64,000 nucleotides of DNA, taken from contig CAJTPR010000001.1 in assembly GCA_910578275.1 (NCBI GenBank), positions 1 through 64,000 of the forward strand, in the 5' to 3' direction. How positions within the stretch are numbered: position 1 is the first letter of the stretch; every line of letters starts with the position of its first letter. Source of the stretch: an uncultured Bacteroidales bacterium (GTDB lineage: Bacteria > Bacteroidota > Bacteroidia > Bacteroidales > P3). Made by a program: the position numbers and the translations under genes. Under the pieces are notes generated by a model. That model made no database searches and was not told where the DNA came from. It saw only the letters and a program-made list of their open reading frames with translations. Shown piece by piece: positions 1-9,026 of this stretch.

Positions 1-60
1 GTCGAACCCCTGACCTCTTGACTGCCAGTCAAACGCTCTAGCCAACTGAGCTAATACCCC
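1..60 (-). tRNA. tRNA-Ala (anticodon GGC), 3' end outside the window
   Basis: Read on the minus strand, the segment begins GGGGTAT (acceptor 5' strand), has a D-arm GCTC...GAGC, and an anticodon arm with loop CTGGCAG, so the anticodon is GGC (alanine). It continues into the T-arm (GGGGTTCGAC), where the window stops. About 60 of roughly 76 nt are present. A Bacteroidota promoter lies directly upstream at 73-103. Confidence 0.88.
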
Positions 61-72
61 GAAAAGAGGCTG

Positions 73-103
73 CAAAGGTATGCTTTATTTTTGAAACGAC
101 AAA
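73..103 (-). promoter_or_regulatory. Promoter of tRNA-Ala
   Basis: On the minus strand, TTTG (100-103) is followed after 19 nt by TACCTTTG (73-80), a match to the Bacteroidota -33/-7 pattern. The -7 box ends 12 nt before the tRNA 5' end at 60. Confidence 0.7.
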
Positions 104-110
104 ATGTTTT

Positions 111-1115
111 TTACAACGCCAATACCCGGGCCACTTCCAGCAAATCCTTGTCGATTTGCTGATGGTGCTTGGTGGCTTTCTCGAAAGGCACATATACCAC
201 CTTGTTGTTCACCTGTCCCAACATGACGCAATCCTGACCTTCCAAAAGCGCCTTCACGCTATTATATCCCAGACGGGAGGCCAGCACGCGGTCGGCGCAA
301 GAAGGCGTTCCCCCACGCTGGATATGTCCGAGGATCGTCACACGCGCCTCATAATGCGGCAGCCGCTCCTTCACCAGTCGGGCCACCTGCGTCGCCCCGC
401 CCAGTTCATCGCCCTCGGCCACGATGATGATGCCCCAGGTCTTTTGCTTGCGCTGGTCGTATTCCAGCTTGGCGATCAGATGGTCTATGTCGGTCTGCGT
501 TTCGGGAATGAGAATATCCTCGCTGCCGGTGGCGATGCCGCTGTTGAGCGCGATGAAACCCGCGTCACGCCCCATCACCTCCACGAAAAACAACGTGCCG
601 TGCGAACCGGCCGTGTCCCGGATCTTGTCGACCGCATCCACCACCGTATTGACGGCCGTGTCATAGCCTATCGTGAAATCGGTGCCGTACAAGTCGTTGT
701 CGATGGTACCCGGAAGCCCCACGATCCGGATGCCGGGATGCCGCTTGTGCAAGGCCGACGCGCCCCGGAACGTACCGTCCCCGCCAATCACCACGAGCGC
801 GTCCACACCCTCGTCCACCAGGTTCTGGTAGGCCTTGTCCAAACCCTCGTCGGTCTTGAACTCGGGACAGCGCGAAGTTTTCAAGATCGTGCCGCCCCTA
901 TGGATGATGTCGGCCACCGAATAGCCGAACATGGGACTGAACTCCTTGTTGATAAGCCCCTTGTATCCATGGCTGATCCCCACCACCAACAATTTCTCGG
1001 CCATGGCCGAACGGACTACCGCGCGGATGGCGGCGTTCATTCCGGGAGCGTCGCCGCCGGAAGTCAGAATCCCGATCTTTCGAATGGCTGCCGTATTATT
1101 GACATGACGGTTCAT
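111..1115 (-). CDS. pfkA: ATP-dependent 6-phosphofructokinase
   Basis: Phosphorylates fructose 6-phosphate to fructose 1,6-bisphosphate, the committed step of glycolysis, in the cytosol. The 334-aa protein has the phosphofructokinase A landmarks in order: GGDAPGMN near residue 20 (ATP phosphate binding), GGDGTFRGA near residue 110, and PGTIDND near residue 140 with the catalytic aspartate. GGDGT, rather than GGDD, at the second site is the signature of ATP-dependent rather than PPi-dependent enzymes. Length is normal for the short bacterial type. It lies 12 nt downstream of topA on the same strand and has no promoter of its own that I can see, so the two are probably cotranscribed. Confidence 0.96.
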   Translation of the reverse strand: MNRHVNNTAAIRKIGILTSGGDAPGMNAAIRAVVRSAMAEKLLVVGISHGYKGLINKEFSPMFGYSVADIIHRGGTILKTSRCPEFKTDEGLDKAYQNLVDEGVDALVVIGGDGTFRGASALHKRHPGIRIVGLPGTIDNDLYGTDFTIGYDTAVNTVVDAVDKIRDTAGSHGTLFFVEVMGRDAGFIALNSGIATGSEDILIPETQTDIDHLIAKLEYDQRKQKTWGIIIVAEGDELGGATQVARLVKERLPHYEARVTILGHIQRGGTPSCADRVLASRLGYNSVKALLEGQDCVMLGQVNNKVVYVPFEKATKHHQQIDKDLLEVARVLAL

Positions 1116-1127
1116 TTCAATGAAGTT

Positions 1128-3524
1128 TTATTTCTTTCCGGCGGATTTCGACTTGGACGCCGTACCCTTCCGTTTGGCCGCCGCGGCCGGCTTGGACGCA
1201 CCGGCCTTGCCTTGCGCACGCTTGGCGATGGCCGCCGCACGACGGGCGGAACCTGCCGAAGGTTTTCCCTCGGCTACGATCCGCCTGCAGTCTTCCAACG
1301 TCAGCAAGGAGGCATCCGTGCCTTTTTCTATCTTGTAGTTCTTGTTCTCAAAACTGATATAAGGACCGTAGCGACCGTTGAGCACCTGCAAGGAAGGCTC
1401 TTCGGAAAAGGTCCTGATGACCTTCTGCCTTTCGGCCTCCGCCTTGCCTTTTATGAGTTCTATCGCCCGTTCGAGCGAAATGCTCACCGGATCGTCGGTC
1501 TTGGGAATGGATACGAACTTCCCGTCATGACGCAGATAGGGACCGAAACGTCCGACGGCGGCGGTGATGTCCTTGCTCTCGTATTGTCCCACCAGACGCG
1601 GCAGCTTGAACATCTCCAAGGCCTGTTCCAACGTCACCTCGTCCATCGAAAGGCCTTTTTTCAGACCCGCGAACGCCGGTTTCTCGTCGCCTTTGCTGTC
1701 GCCTTTCTGCACCACGGGGCCGAACCTCCCCAACTTGACGTAAATCGGCTGCCCGCTGGCGGGATCCTCGCCCAAAAGCCTTTCCCCGCTCACTTTCTCC
1801 GAATTCCGGGCCGTGGCCTCCACTTGCTTGTGGAACGGCGCGTAGAAATCGGAAATCATCTTGTTCCACTTCATCTCGCCTTGGGCGATCTCGTCGAACT
1901 GTTTTTCCACGTCGGCGGTGAACCCGTAGTCCATGATACCCGAAAAATACTTCACCAGGAACTGGTTTACCAACACGCCCGTATCGGTGGGAAACAACTT
2001 GGCCTTTTCCGCGCCCGTGTTTTCCTGCAGCTTGCGTTCTTCCACCTTGCCGTCCTGCAATTCAAAGGCGACATAGGCGCGCACGCGGCCGGGACGGTCT
2101 TCCTTCACCACGTATTCGCGCTTGAGTATCGTGGAAATCGTAGGCGCGTAGGTAGAAGGCCTTCCGATGCCCAGTTCCTCGAGCTTCTTCACCAACGAAG
2201 CCTCCGAATAACGCGGAGGATGCTGGCTGAATATCTGACGGGCGCCCATGCGCCGCAACGTCAACGTCTCACCGTTTTTGAGAGCCGGCAGGCGATGTTC
2301 GCCGTTTTCTTCCTCTTCCTCGTCCTTGCTTTCCGAATAGACGCGCAGGAAACCGTCGAAAAGCACCACTTCGCCTTTGGCCACGAAAAGTTCGGGGCGT
2401 CCCTCCACGCGGATGTTTATCTGCGTCTTTTCTATCTCCGCCTCCGCCATCTGCGAGGCCACGGCACGCTTCCAGATCAATTCGTAGAGCCGCACCTGCG
2501 AAGGATCGCCGCTGATCGAAGTCCGGTCCATATAGGCCGGACGTATCGCCTCGTGGGCTTCCTGCGCCCCCTTGGTCTTGGTATTGAAGTTGCGGGGCTT
2601 GCTGTACCTGGTGCCGAAAGAGGCCGTGACCTGCTCCTTGGCCATATCGATCGCCAGGGAGGAGAGGTTTACCGAGTCGGTACGCATGTAGGTGATAAGA
2701 CCTTCTTCATAGAGCTGTTGGGCCACCGTCATCGTCTTCGATACCGAAAAGCCCAGCTTGCGGGAGGCTTCCTGCTGCAACGTGGAGGTGGTGAAAGGCG
2801 GCGCGGGAGCACGTCTGGCAGGCTTCACGTCCATGCCCGCCACGCTGAACCTGGCCGTCCGGCAGGATTCCAGAAAAGACAATGCTTCCTCCTTGGTCTT
2901 GAAGCGGCTGTTGAGTTCCGCCGTGAAATTGCCGAAGGAGGCGGTCACCTTGTATGATGATTCTTCCTTGAAATGCTTGATTTCCTCTTCCCTTTCCACC
3001 ACCAGGCGCACGGCCACCGACTGGACACGTCCCGCCGAAAGGCTGGGACGGACCTTGCGCCACAACAGGGGCGAAATCTCGTAACCCACCAGACGATCCA
3101 GCACACGGCGCGCCTGCTGGGCATCCACCAAGTCGTAATCCAATCGGCGCGGATGCTCTATGGCGTTGAGAATGGCCGTCTTGGTAATTTCATTGAACAC
3201 GATGCGACGGGTCTTGGACGGCTCCAGCTTCAACACCTGGTCCAAATGCCACGCGATGGCCTCCCCTTCACGGTCCTCATCGGACGCGAGCCATACGAAA
3301 TCGGCCGCCTTCGCGGCTTTGGCCAACTGGCTTATCAAGGCCTTCTTTTCAGGCTGTATCACATATTCGGGCGTGAAGTCGTTTCGCGTGTCAATGCTGA
3401 TGTTGTTTTTCGGCAAATCACGGATATGGCCGAAGCAGGAAAGCACGTGGAAGTCCTTTCCCAAAAATTTCTCTATGGTCTTGGCCTTTGCCGGTGATTC
3501 GACGATGACTAGGTTTTTCGACAT
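1128..3524 (-). CDS. topA: DNA topoisomerase I
   Basis: Type IA topoisomerase that relaxes negative supercoils. The 798-aa product starts with the TOPRIM domain (VIVESPAKAKT, residues 5-15; DEDREGEA near 82) and carries the catalytic tyrosine in LITYMRTDS near residue 280. The C-terminal half has no four-cysteine zinc fingers; instead it has repeated GRFGP/GRYGP-containing topoisomerase C-terminal modules and a Lys/Ala-rich tail, as is common in Bacteroidota. It is transcribed divergently from uvrA, with a TATCTTTG box at 3545-3552 upstream. pfkA follows after 12 nt. Confidence 0.96.
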   Translation of the reverse strand: MSKNLVIVESPAKAKTIEKFLGKDFHVLSCFGHIRDLPKNNISIDTRNDFTPEYVIQPEKKALISQLAKAAKAADFVWLASDEDREGEAIAWHLDQVLKLEPSKTRRIVFNEITKTAILNAIEHPRRLDYDLVDAQQARRVLDRLVGYEISPLLWRKVRPSLSAGRVQSVAVRLVVEREEEIKHFKEESSYKVTASFGNFTAELNSRFKTKEEALSFLESCRTARFSVAGMDVKPARRAPAPPFTTSTLQQEASRKLGFSVSKTMTVAQQLYEEGLITYMRTDSVNLSSLAIDMAKEQVTASFGTRYSKPRNFNTKTKGAQEAHEAIRPAYMDRTSISGDPSQVRLYELIWKRAVASQMAEAEIEKTQINIRVEGRPELFVAKGEVVLFDGFLRVYSESKDEEEEENGEHRLPALKNGETLTLRRMGARQIFSQHPPRYSEASLVKKLEELGIGRPSTYAPTISTILKREYVVKEDRPGRVRAYVAFELQDGKVEERKLQENTGAEKAKLFPTDTGVLVNQFLVKYFSGIMDYGFTADVEKQFDEIAQGEMKWNKMISDFYAPFHKQVEATARNSEKVSGERLLGEDPASGQPIYVKLGRFGPVVQKGDSKGDEKPAFAGLKKGLSMDEVTLEQALEMFKLPRLVGQYESKDITAAVGRFGPYLRHDGKFVSIPKTDDPVSISLERAIELIKGKAEAERQKVIRTFSEEPSLQVLNGRYGPYISFENKNYKIEKGTDASLLTLEDCRRIVAEGKPSAGSARRAAAIAKRAQGKAGASKPAAAAKRKGTASKSKSAGKK

Positions 3525-3544
3525 CCTGATTCTTTTTGAGGCTG

Positions 3545-3552
3545 CAAAGATA
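3545..3552 (-). promoter_or_regulatory. -7 box of topA(-pfkA)
   Basis: TATCTTTG on the minus strand, 20 nt upstream of the topA start, in the 114-nt divergent region with uvrA. Confidence 0.65.
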
Positions 3553-3566
3553 AATATAGTTACGAA

Positions 3567-3599
3567 TTTTGTTTTTTCAGGTCATTCTCCATACCTTTA
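3567..3599 (+). promoter_or_regulatory. Promoter of the uvrA operon
   Basis: TTTTG (3567-3571), a 20-nt spacer, then TACCTTTA (3592-3599), one base off TAnnTTTG. It lies 39 nt before the ATG at 3639. Confidence 0.5.
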
Positions 3600-3638
3600 C
3601 GTTTATGGCGTCTCATACGCATAGAGATTATTCGTACC

Positions 3639-6600
3639 ATGGAAAAGACCTGCCCGCGTTGCGGAAAGAAGTTTGAATGCTTGCACGAGGACATCGCCCG
3701 TTGCGGCTGCGCCAAGGTGAAACTTGATCCGGTCGCCGCGCAACACGTCCAAAAGACATACAAGGGACGATGCCTCTGCACGAGTTGCCTGAAACGAATC
3801 GGCAAGGACATGCGAAATGAAAAGGACATCCGGCACGACATCGTCTTGCGCGGAGTACGGGTGAACAACCTCAAGAACGTGGACGTGAATTTTCCCGCGG
3901 GGAAACTCATCGTGGTCACCGGTCTCTCCGGTTCGGGCAAATCGTCGTTGGTGTTCGACACGCTCTATGCCGAGGGCCAACGGCGATACGTGGAAAGCCT
4001 CAGTTCCTACGCCCGGCAGTTCCTGGGCCGCATGAGCAAGCCCGAAGTGGATTTCGTGGACGGCATATCCCCGGCCATAGCCATCGAACAGAAAACGCTC
4101 AATGCCAATCCTCGCTCCACGGTCGGCACCGTCACCGAGATATACGAATACCTCAAACTGCTCTACGCCCGTATCGGCAAGATCCATTCGCCCGTATCGG
4201 GACAGGAGGTGAAACGCCATTCGGTGGCCAACGTGGCGGATTTCGCCTCCACCCTGCCCGAAGGCACGAGGCTGTACATACTCGCTCCCGTCTGCATACG
4301 CCAGGGGCTGAGCGTGAACGAGTACCTGGACCTGCTCGTAAAGATGGGATTCAGCCGCTTGTACGAGGCGGATGCCCGGAACGCGGCCCGTTCACGCATC
4401 CTCGAAATAGCCGACCTCGAAAAAGACACGGACCTGAAGAATTGCCATTTGCTGGTGGACCGCCTCGTCATACGTCCTGAAGATTCGCCCGGAGCCTTGT
4501 ACTCGCGCATCTTCGACTCGGTGCAGACGGCCTTTAACGAAGGCAACGGACGGTGTTACCTCGACTGCCGCCCCGAAGAAGGGAAGTCCCGTTTCCTGGA
4601 GTTTTCGAACAAGTTGGAAGCCGACGGGATGACGTTTGTCAAGCCCAGTCCCAATTTCTTCAGTTTCAACAATCCCTACGGGGCTTGCAAGCGATGCGGG
4701 GGTATCGGCACGATCGACGGCATCAGCGAGGACCTCGTCATTCCCGACGTTTCGCTTTCCTTGTACGAAGACGCCGTGGCCTGCTGGCGGGGCGAAAAGA
4801 TGAGCGAATGGAAAAACGAATTCATCCGCCGCACGGCCAAGGACGGCTTTCCCGTGCATCGTCCCTACAAGGAATTGACCGAAAAGGAAAAACATCTCCT
4901 CTGGCATGGCGACAAGCACGTAAAAGGCATCTACGACTGCTTCAAGTTCATCGAAAAGAATTCCTACAAGATACAATACCGTGTCATGGCCTCGCGCTAT
5001 CGCGGCATCACCATATGCCCCGAATGCCACGGTTCACGCCTGCGTCCCGACACGGCCTACGTCAAGATAGACGGAAAAAGCATTTCCGACCTGACAAGGA
5101 TGCAAGTGGGCGACCTGGCCGATTATTTCGAACATATCCGCCTCAACGCCTACGAGAAAGCCGTGGCCTCGCGCATGCTCGCCGAAATCAAGAACCGTCT
5201 GTCCTATCTGAAAGACGTGGGGCTTTCGTACCTCACGCTCGACAGGCGCTCCTCCACGCTTTCGGGCGGGGAAGGCCAACGTATCCACCTCGCCAACTCC
5301 ATCGGAAGCGCCTTGGTCGGATCGCTCTATATCCTCGATGAACCCAGCATCGGGCTCCACCCGCGCGATACCGGGCATCTCATACGTGTCATCAAGCAAC
5401 TGCGCGACCTCGGCAACACGGTCATCGTGGTGGAACACGACGAAAGCATGATGCTTGAAGCCGACCATATCGTGGACGTGGGCCCGTTGGCGGGTCGTTT
5501 CGGAGGTGAAATCGTGTTTGCCGGAACGCCGCGCGAACTGATGGAAAAAGGCACGAGCCTCACCGCCCGCTACCTGCGCGGCGAGCTTTGCATCCCCGTT
5601 CCCTCGAGCCGCCGTGCCTGGACCAGGAGCATTCGCCTGTGCGGGGTACATTGCAACAATCTCAAGAACGTGGACGTCACCATTCCGCTCAACGTGCTGA
5701 CGGTAGTCACGGGCGTGAGCGGTTCGGGCAAGACCTCCTTGATACGTCAGACCCTGTTTCCCGCCCTGCAACGCGCCTTGGGTACCTATTCGGGCGGAGA
5801 ACAACTGCGCTTCCGGAAATTGGAGGGAGACCTCAAATGCCTGCAAGCCGTCGAACTCGTGGACCAGAACCCCATCGGACGGTCGAGCCGCTCCAATCCA
5901 GCCACCTACCTGAAAGCCTTCGACGACATCCGCGACCTTTTCGCTGCCCGGCCGTTGGCCAAGAAAAGGCTTTTCGGCCCCGGCCATTTCTCGTTCAACG
6001 TCCAAGGGGGACGCTGCGAAAACTGCCAAGGAGAAGGCACGATCAAGGTGGAAATGCAGTTCATGGCCGACCTTTACCTCGAATGCGACGAATGCCACGG
6101 CAAACGCTTCAAGGAAGAAGTGCTCGAGATAAGATACCGAGAAAAGAACATCGCCGACATACTGGAAATGACCGTGGACGAGGCCCTCGAATTCTTCTCG
6201 ACCGACAAGGAAGACGCATGCGTAAGACGCTTGTGCACGAAACTGCAGGTATTGCAAGACGTCGGCTTGGGATACCTGCACCTGGGCCAATCGTCAAGCA
6301 GCCTCTCGGGCGGAGAGGCGCAGCGCGTCAAACTGGCATATTTCCTATGCCGGGGAAACGCCGAGGAAAAAGGGCACACGCTCTTCATCTTCGACGAACC
6401 CACCACCGGCCTGCACTTCCACGACATACGGAAATTGCAACTGGCCTTCGACGCCCTCATGAATCGCGGCCATACCGTGCTGGTCATCGAACACCAGCCG
6501 GACGTCATAAAACTGGCCGACCACATCATAGACATAGGCCCCGAGGGCGGTGCCGAGGGCGGAAACGTCGTCTTTGAAGGCACGCCCGAGGAACTGGTAG

Positions 6601-6707
6601 ACGCCGAAGGTTCCCATACGGGACGATTCCTGAAAGAAAAGCTGGCATTGCCCTCGAGCGGCTTGCGCAAAGAAAAGAAAGGCGGAAAAACAAAGAAAGG
6701 AAACTAG
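3639..6707 (+). CDS. uvrA: UvrA excinuclease subunit with N-terminal Cys-rich CWC domain
   Basis: Damage-recognition ATPase of nucleotide excision repair (UvrABC). The 1022-aa frame is typical UvrA from about residue 60: Walker A GLSGSGKSS, insertion-domain zinc cysteines, signature STLSGGEGQRIHLA with Walker B LYILDEPSIGLH, then the second ATPase (GVSGSGKTS), a second zinc module (CENCQGEG...CDECHGKR), signature SSSLSGGEAQRVKLA and LFIFDEPTTGLH. Unusually, residues 1-57 form a separate module, CPRCGKKFEC...CGC...CLCTSCL, which matches the small stand-alone 'cysteine-rich CWC' family. No stop separates the two. An internal ATG at 3810 (residue 58) could give ordinary-length UvrA. A Lys-rich tail ends the protein. 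First gene of an operon; murB-folC follows after 3 nt. Confidence 0.93.
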   Translation: MEKTCPRCGKKFECLHEDIARCGCAKVKLDPVAAQHVQKTYKGRCLCTSCLKRIGKDMRNEKDIRHDIVLRGVRVNNLKNVDVNFPAGKLIVVTGLSGSGKSSLVFDTLYAEGQRRYVESLSSYARQFLGRMSKPEVDFVDGISPAIAIEQKTLNANPRSTVGTVTEIYEYLKLLYARIGKIHSPVSGQEVKRHSVANVADFASTLPEGTRLYILAPVCIRQGLSVNEYLDLLVKMGFSRLYEADARNAARSRILEIADLEKDTDLKNCHLLVDRLVIRPEDSPGALYSRIFDSVQTAFNEGNGRCYLDCRPEEGKSRFLEFSNKLEADGMTFVKPSPNFFSFNNPYGACKRCGGIGTIDGISEDLVIPDVSLSLYEDAVACWRGEKMSEWKNEFIRRTAKDGFPVHRPYKELTEKEKHLLWHGDKHVKGIYDCFKFIEKNSYKIQYRVMASRYRGITICPECHGSRLRPDTAYVKIDGKSISDLTRMQVGDLADYFEHIRLNAYEKAVASRMLAEIKNRLSYLKDVGLSYLTLDRRSSTLSGGEGQRIHLANSIGSALVGSLYILDEPSIGLHPRDTGHLIRVIKQLRDLGNTVIVVEHDESMMLEADHIVDVGPLAGRFGGEIVFAGTPRELMEKGTSLTARYLRGELCIPVPSSRRAWTRSIRLCGVHCNNLKNVDVTIPLNVLTVVTGVSGSGKTSLIRQTLFPALQRALGTYSGGEQLRFRKLEGDLKCLQAVELVDQNPIGRSSRSNPATYLKAFDDIRDLFAARPLAKKRLFGPGHFSFNVQGGRCENCQGEGTIKVEMQFMADLYLECDECHGKRFKEEVLEIRYREKNIADILEMTVDEALEFFSTDKEDACVRRLCTKLQVLQDVGLGYLHLGQSSSSLSGGEAQRVKLAYFLCRGNAEEKGHTLFIFDEPTTGLHFHDIRKLQLAFDALMNRGHTVLVIEHQPDVIKLADHIIDIGPEGGAEGGNVVFEGTPEELVDAEGSHTGRFLKEKLALPSSGLRKEKKGGKTKKGN

Positions 6708-6710
6708 ACG

Positions 6711-9026
6711 ATGGAAATAAAGCAGGACTGGCCGCTTCAGAAGTTCAACACGTTCGGCATCGACATCGACTGCGCCTATTATGCCGAAGTGTCCCAAAAA
6801 GAAGAACTACGGCAACTTTTCTTGGACGAAAGATGGGCCCGGATGCCCAAGCTATGGCTCGGGGGCGGCAGCAATACCTTGTTCGTGGGAAACTTTCCCG
6901 GCCTGGTATTGCGTTTGACGAACACGGGCATGGAACTGGTCCGGGAAGACACGATTTCAGTGGTGTTGCGCGTGGGGGCCGGCGAGGTCTGGCGCAAGGT
7001 GGTGAAGAAAACCGTGCAACACGGCTGGTGGGGCATCGAGAACCTGACCGACATCCCCGGCAGCGCAGGCGGAGCGACGGTGCAGAACATGGGAGCCTAC
7101 GGAGTGGAATTGAAAGACGTGGTGGAAAGCGTGGAGGTATTCGACACCGAAACCCTGCAATTCTACGAGATTCCGCGTGCGGAATGCGACTACGCCTACC
7201 GCAAGAGCCGGTTCAAGAACCAGCATCGGCTTATCGTCTGGGCGACGAACATCCGTCTGGGAAAACTGGCCCGTCCCATCCTGGAATACGAAGGATTGGC
7301 AAGGATGCTGCCCGTCGGCGAAGAAACGAGCCAGGCCGCCATCGCCCAGGCCATAGCCTCCTTGCGCAAGCAAAAGTTGCCGGATCTCAAGCAATTGGGC
7401 AGCGTGGGCAGCTTCTTCACCAATCCGGTCATTACCGAAAGCCGATTCATGGAACTCCGCGCCGCCTATCCCGGCATGCCCGGGCACAAGACCGGGGAAG
7501 GCTACAAGTTGTCTGCCGCCTGGCTCATCGAACAATGCGGCTGGAAAGGCCACAGGGAGGGTGACGCGGGCGTGTACGAGAAACAGGCGCTCGTGCTGGT
7601 CAACCACGGTTCGGCCACGGGCGAAGAAATCTGGGACCTGGCCAAGCGCATCCAGGCAAACGTATGGAAGAAATTCAACGTGGAGATACATCCGGAAGTA
7701 TGCCTTGTGAACGGAAAGGAGGAGGATGAAGCCAAGCGTTACGAGGAAGTCTTGGACATCATGTTCCACAGCCTGCCCATGTTCCAGCGCATCGGGGCGG
7801 CCGCCTACAAGCCCGACCTGAAGAACATCGAGCAGATGATGGAAAACCTGCATCATCCCTACCGTCGCTTCAAGACGATACACGTGGCCGGAACCAACGG
7901 CAAAGGTTCTTGCTCGCACCTCATCGCCTCCGTGCTCCAGGCCGCCGGCTACAAGACGGGGCTTTACACCTCGCCCCACTTGAAAGACTTCCGCGAAAGG
8001 ATCAGGGTAAACGGGAAAAAGATCCCGAAGAACGCCGTCGTCGGATTTTACGAGCAGAACAAGGAAATGTTCACCCGGATCAAGGCCTCGTTCTTCGAAA
8101 TGACGGTGGCCATGGCTTTCGACCATTTCGCACGGGAACAGGTGGACGTGGCCGTCATCGAGACAGGCATGGGCGGAAGGCTGGATTCGACCAACGTGAT
8201 AACGCCCCGGTTGAGCCTGATCACGAACATCAGTTTCGACCACATGCAGTTTCTGGGTGATACATTGCCCAAGATCGCCACCGAAAAGGCGGGCATCATC
8301 AAGGAAAAGGTTCCCGTTGTCATCAGCGAAAGCCAATTGACGGTCTTGCCCGTATTCAACCGCGTGGCCAAGGAGAAGAACGCCCCGATCCTGTTCGCCG
8401 ACTCCGTTTTCTCGTTGCAGAACGTGCAAAACGATCCCCAATCGTTCCGTTTCGACGTGCTCAAATACGGACAGCCCTATCTCGGGAACGTTTCTTGCGA
8501 CTTGGCGGGCGACACGTACGAGACCAAGAACCTCGTCGGCGTGTTCGCGGCCCTCGACCTGTTGCGTCGGGAGTTCACCATTTCCGAAGATGCGATCCGT
8601 ACCGGAATCACCCATGCCGCCCGGAACACGGGACTGGCCGGACGTTGGCAAAAGATAGGCGACAGGCCGCTTGCCTACTGCGATACGGGGCATAACGAAG
8701 CCGGTATCAGGCTCGTACTTCAGCAAATCGCCAAGATAGCCTACAAGCGCCTGCATATCGTCTGGGGCATGGTCAAAGACAAGGACAGGGGGACGATCCT
8801 GAGCCTCTTGCCCGTTTCCGCCACCTATTATTTCTGCCAAGCCCCGCAGGAAAGGGCGCTGCCCGTCAAGGAACTGCAAGAAGAGGCGCAAAGGTACGGA
8901 TTGACAGGGAAAGCCTACGCCTCGGTGGGCCAAGCCTTGGAAAAAGCCCGCAAGCAAGCCGGAAAGGATGACCTGATCTACGTTGGCGGCAGCACTTTCG
9001 TCGTAGCCGAAATTTGCGAAGAATGA
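6711..9026 (+). CDS. murB-folC: MurB-FolC fusion: UDP-N-acetylenolpyruvoylglucosamine reductase / folylpolyglutamate synthase
   Basis: A single 771-aa frame joins two enzymes. Residues 1-334 are MurB (peptidoglycan precursor synthesis; reduces UDP-GlcNAc-enolpyruvate with NADPH/FAD): GGGSNTLF and PGSAGGATVQNMGAYGVE for FAD binding, YAYRKSRFK as in type I MurB, and the catalytic serine in GSVGSFFTNP. Residues about 340-771 are FolC (adds glutamate to folates): VAGTNGKGS P-loop near 394, TSPHLKDFRERI, GGRLDSTNV, FLGDT...EKAGIIK and DTGHNEAG. The FolC part aligns from its usual first residues (SLPMFQRIG region), so neither half is truncated; only the stop/start between them is missing. The two are normally separate genes. 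The YfcC gene overlaps its stop codon (ATGA). Confidence 0.92.
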   Translation: MEIKQDWPLQKFNTFGIDIDCAYYAEVSQKEELRQLFLDERWARMPKLWLGGGSNTLFVGNFPGLVLRLTNTGMELVREDTISVVLRVGAGEVWRKVVKKTVQHGWWGIENLTDIPGSAGGATVQNMGAYGVELKDVVESVEVFDTETLQFYEIPRAECDYAYRKSRFKNQHRLIVWATNIRLGKLARPILEYEGLARMLPVGEETSQAAIAQAIASLRKQKLPDLKQLGSVGSFFTNPVITESRFMELRAAYPGMPGHKTGEGYKLSAAWLIEQCGWKGHREGDAGVYEKQALVLVNHGSATGEEIWDLAKRIQANVWKKFNVEIHPEVCLVNGKEEDEAKRYEEVLDIMFHSLPMFQRIGAAAYKPDLKNIEQMMENLHHPYRRFKTIHVAGTNGKGSCSHLIASVLQAAGYKTGLYTSPHLKDFRERIRVNGKKIPKNAVVGFYEQNKEMFTRIKASFFEMTVAMAFDHFAREQVDVAVIETGMGGRLDSTNVITPRLSLITNISFDHMQFLGDTLPKIATEKAGIIKEKVPVVISESQLTVLPVFNRVAKEKNAPILFADSVFSLQNVQNDPQSFRFDVLKYGQPYLGNVSCDLAGDTYETKNLVGVFAALDLLRREFTISEDAIRTGITHAARNTGLAGRWQKIGDRPLAYCDTGHNEAGIRLVLQQIAKIAYKRLHIVWGMVKDKDRGTILSLLPVSATYYFCQAPQERALPVKELQEEAQRYGLTGKAYASVGQALEKARKQAGKDDLIYVGGSTFVVAEICEE

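Noticed and set aside
156..2957. Long open frame of 933 codons on the plus strand
   Set aside because: It is the antisense of pfkA and topA; both minus-strand genes are unmistakable, and long antisense frames are common in this GC-rich DNA.
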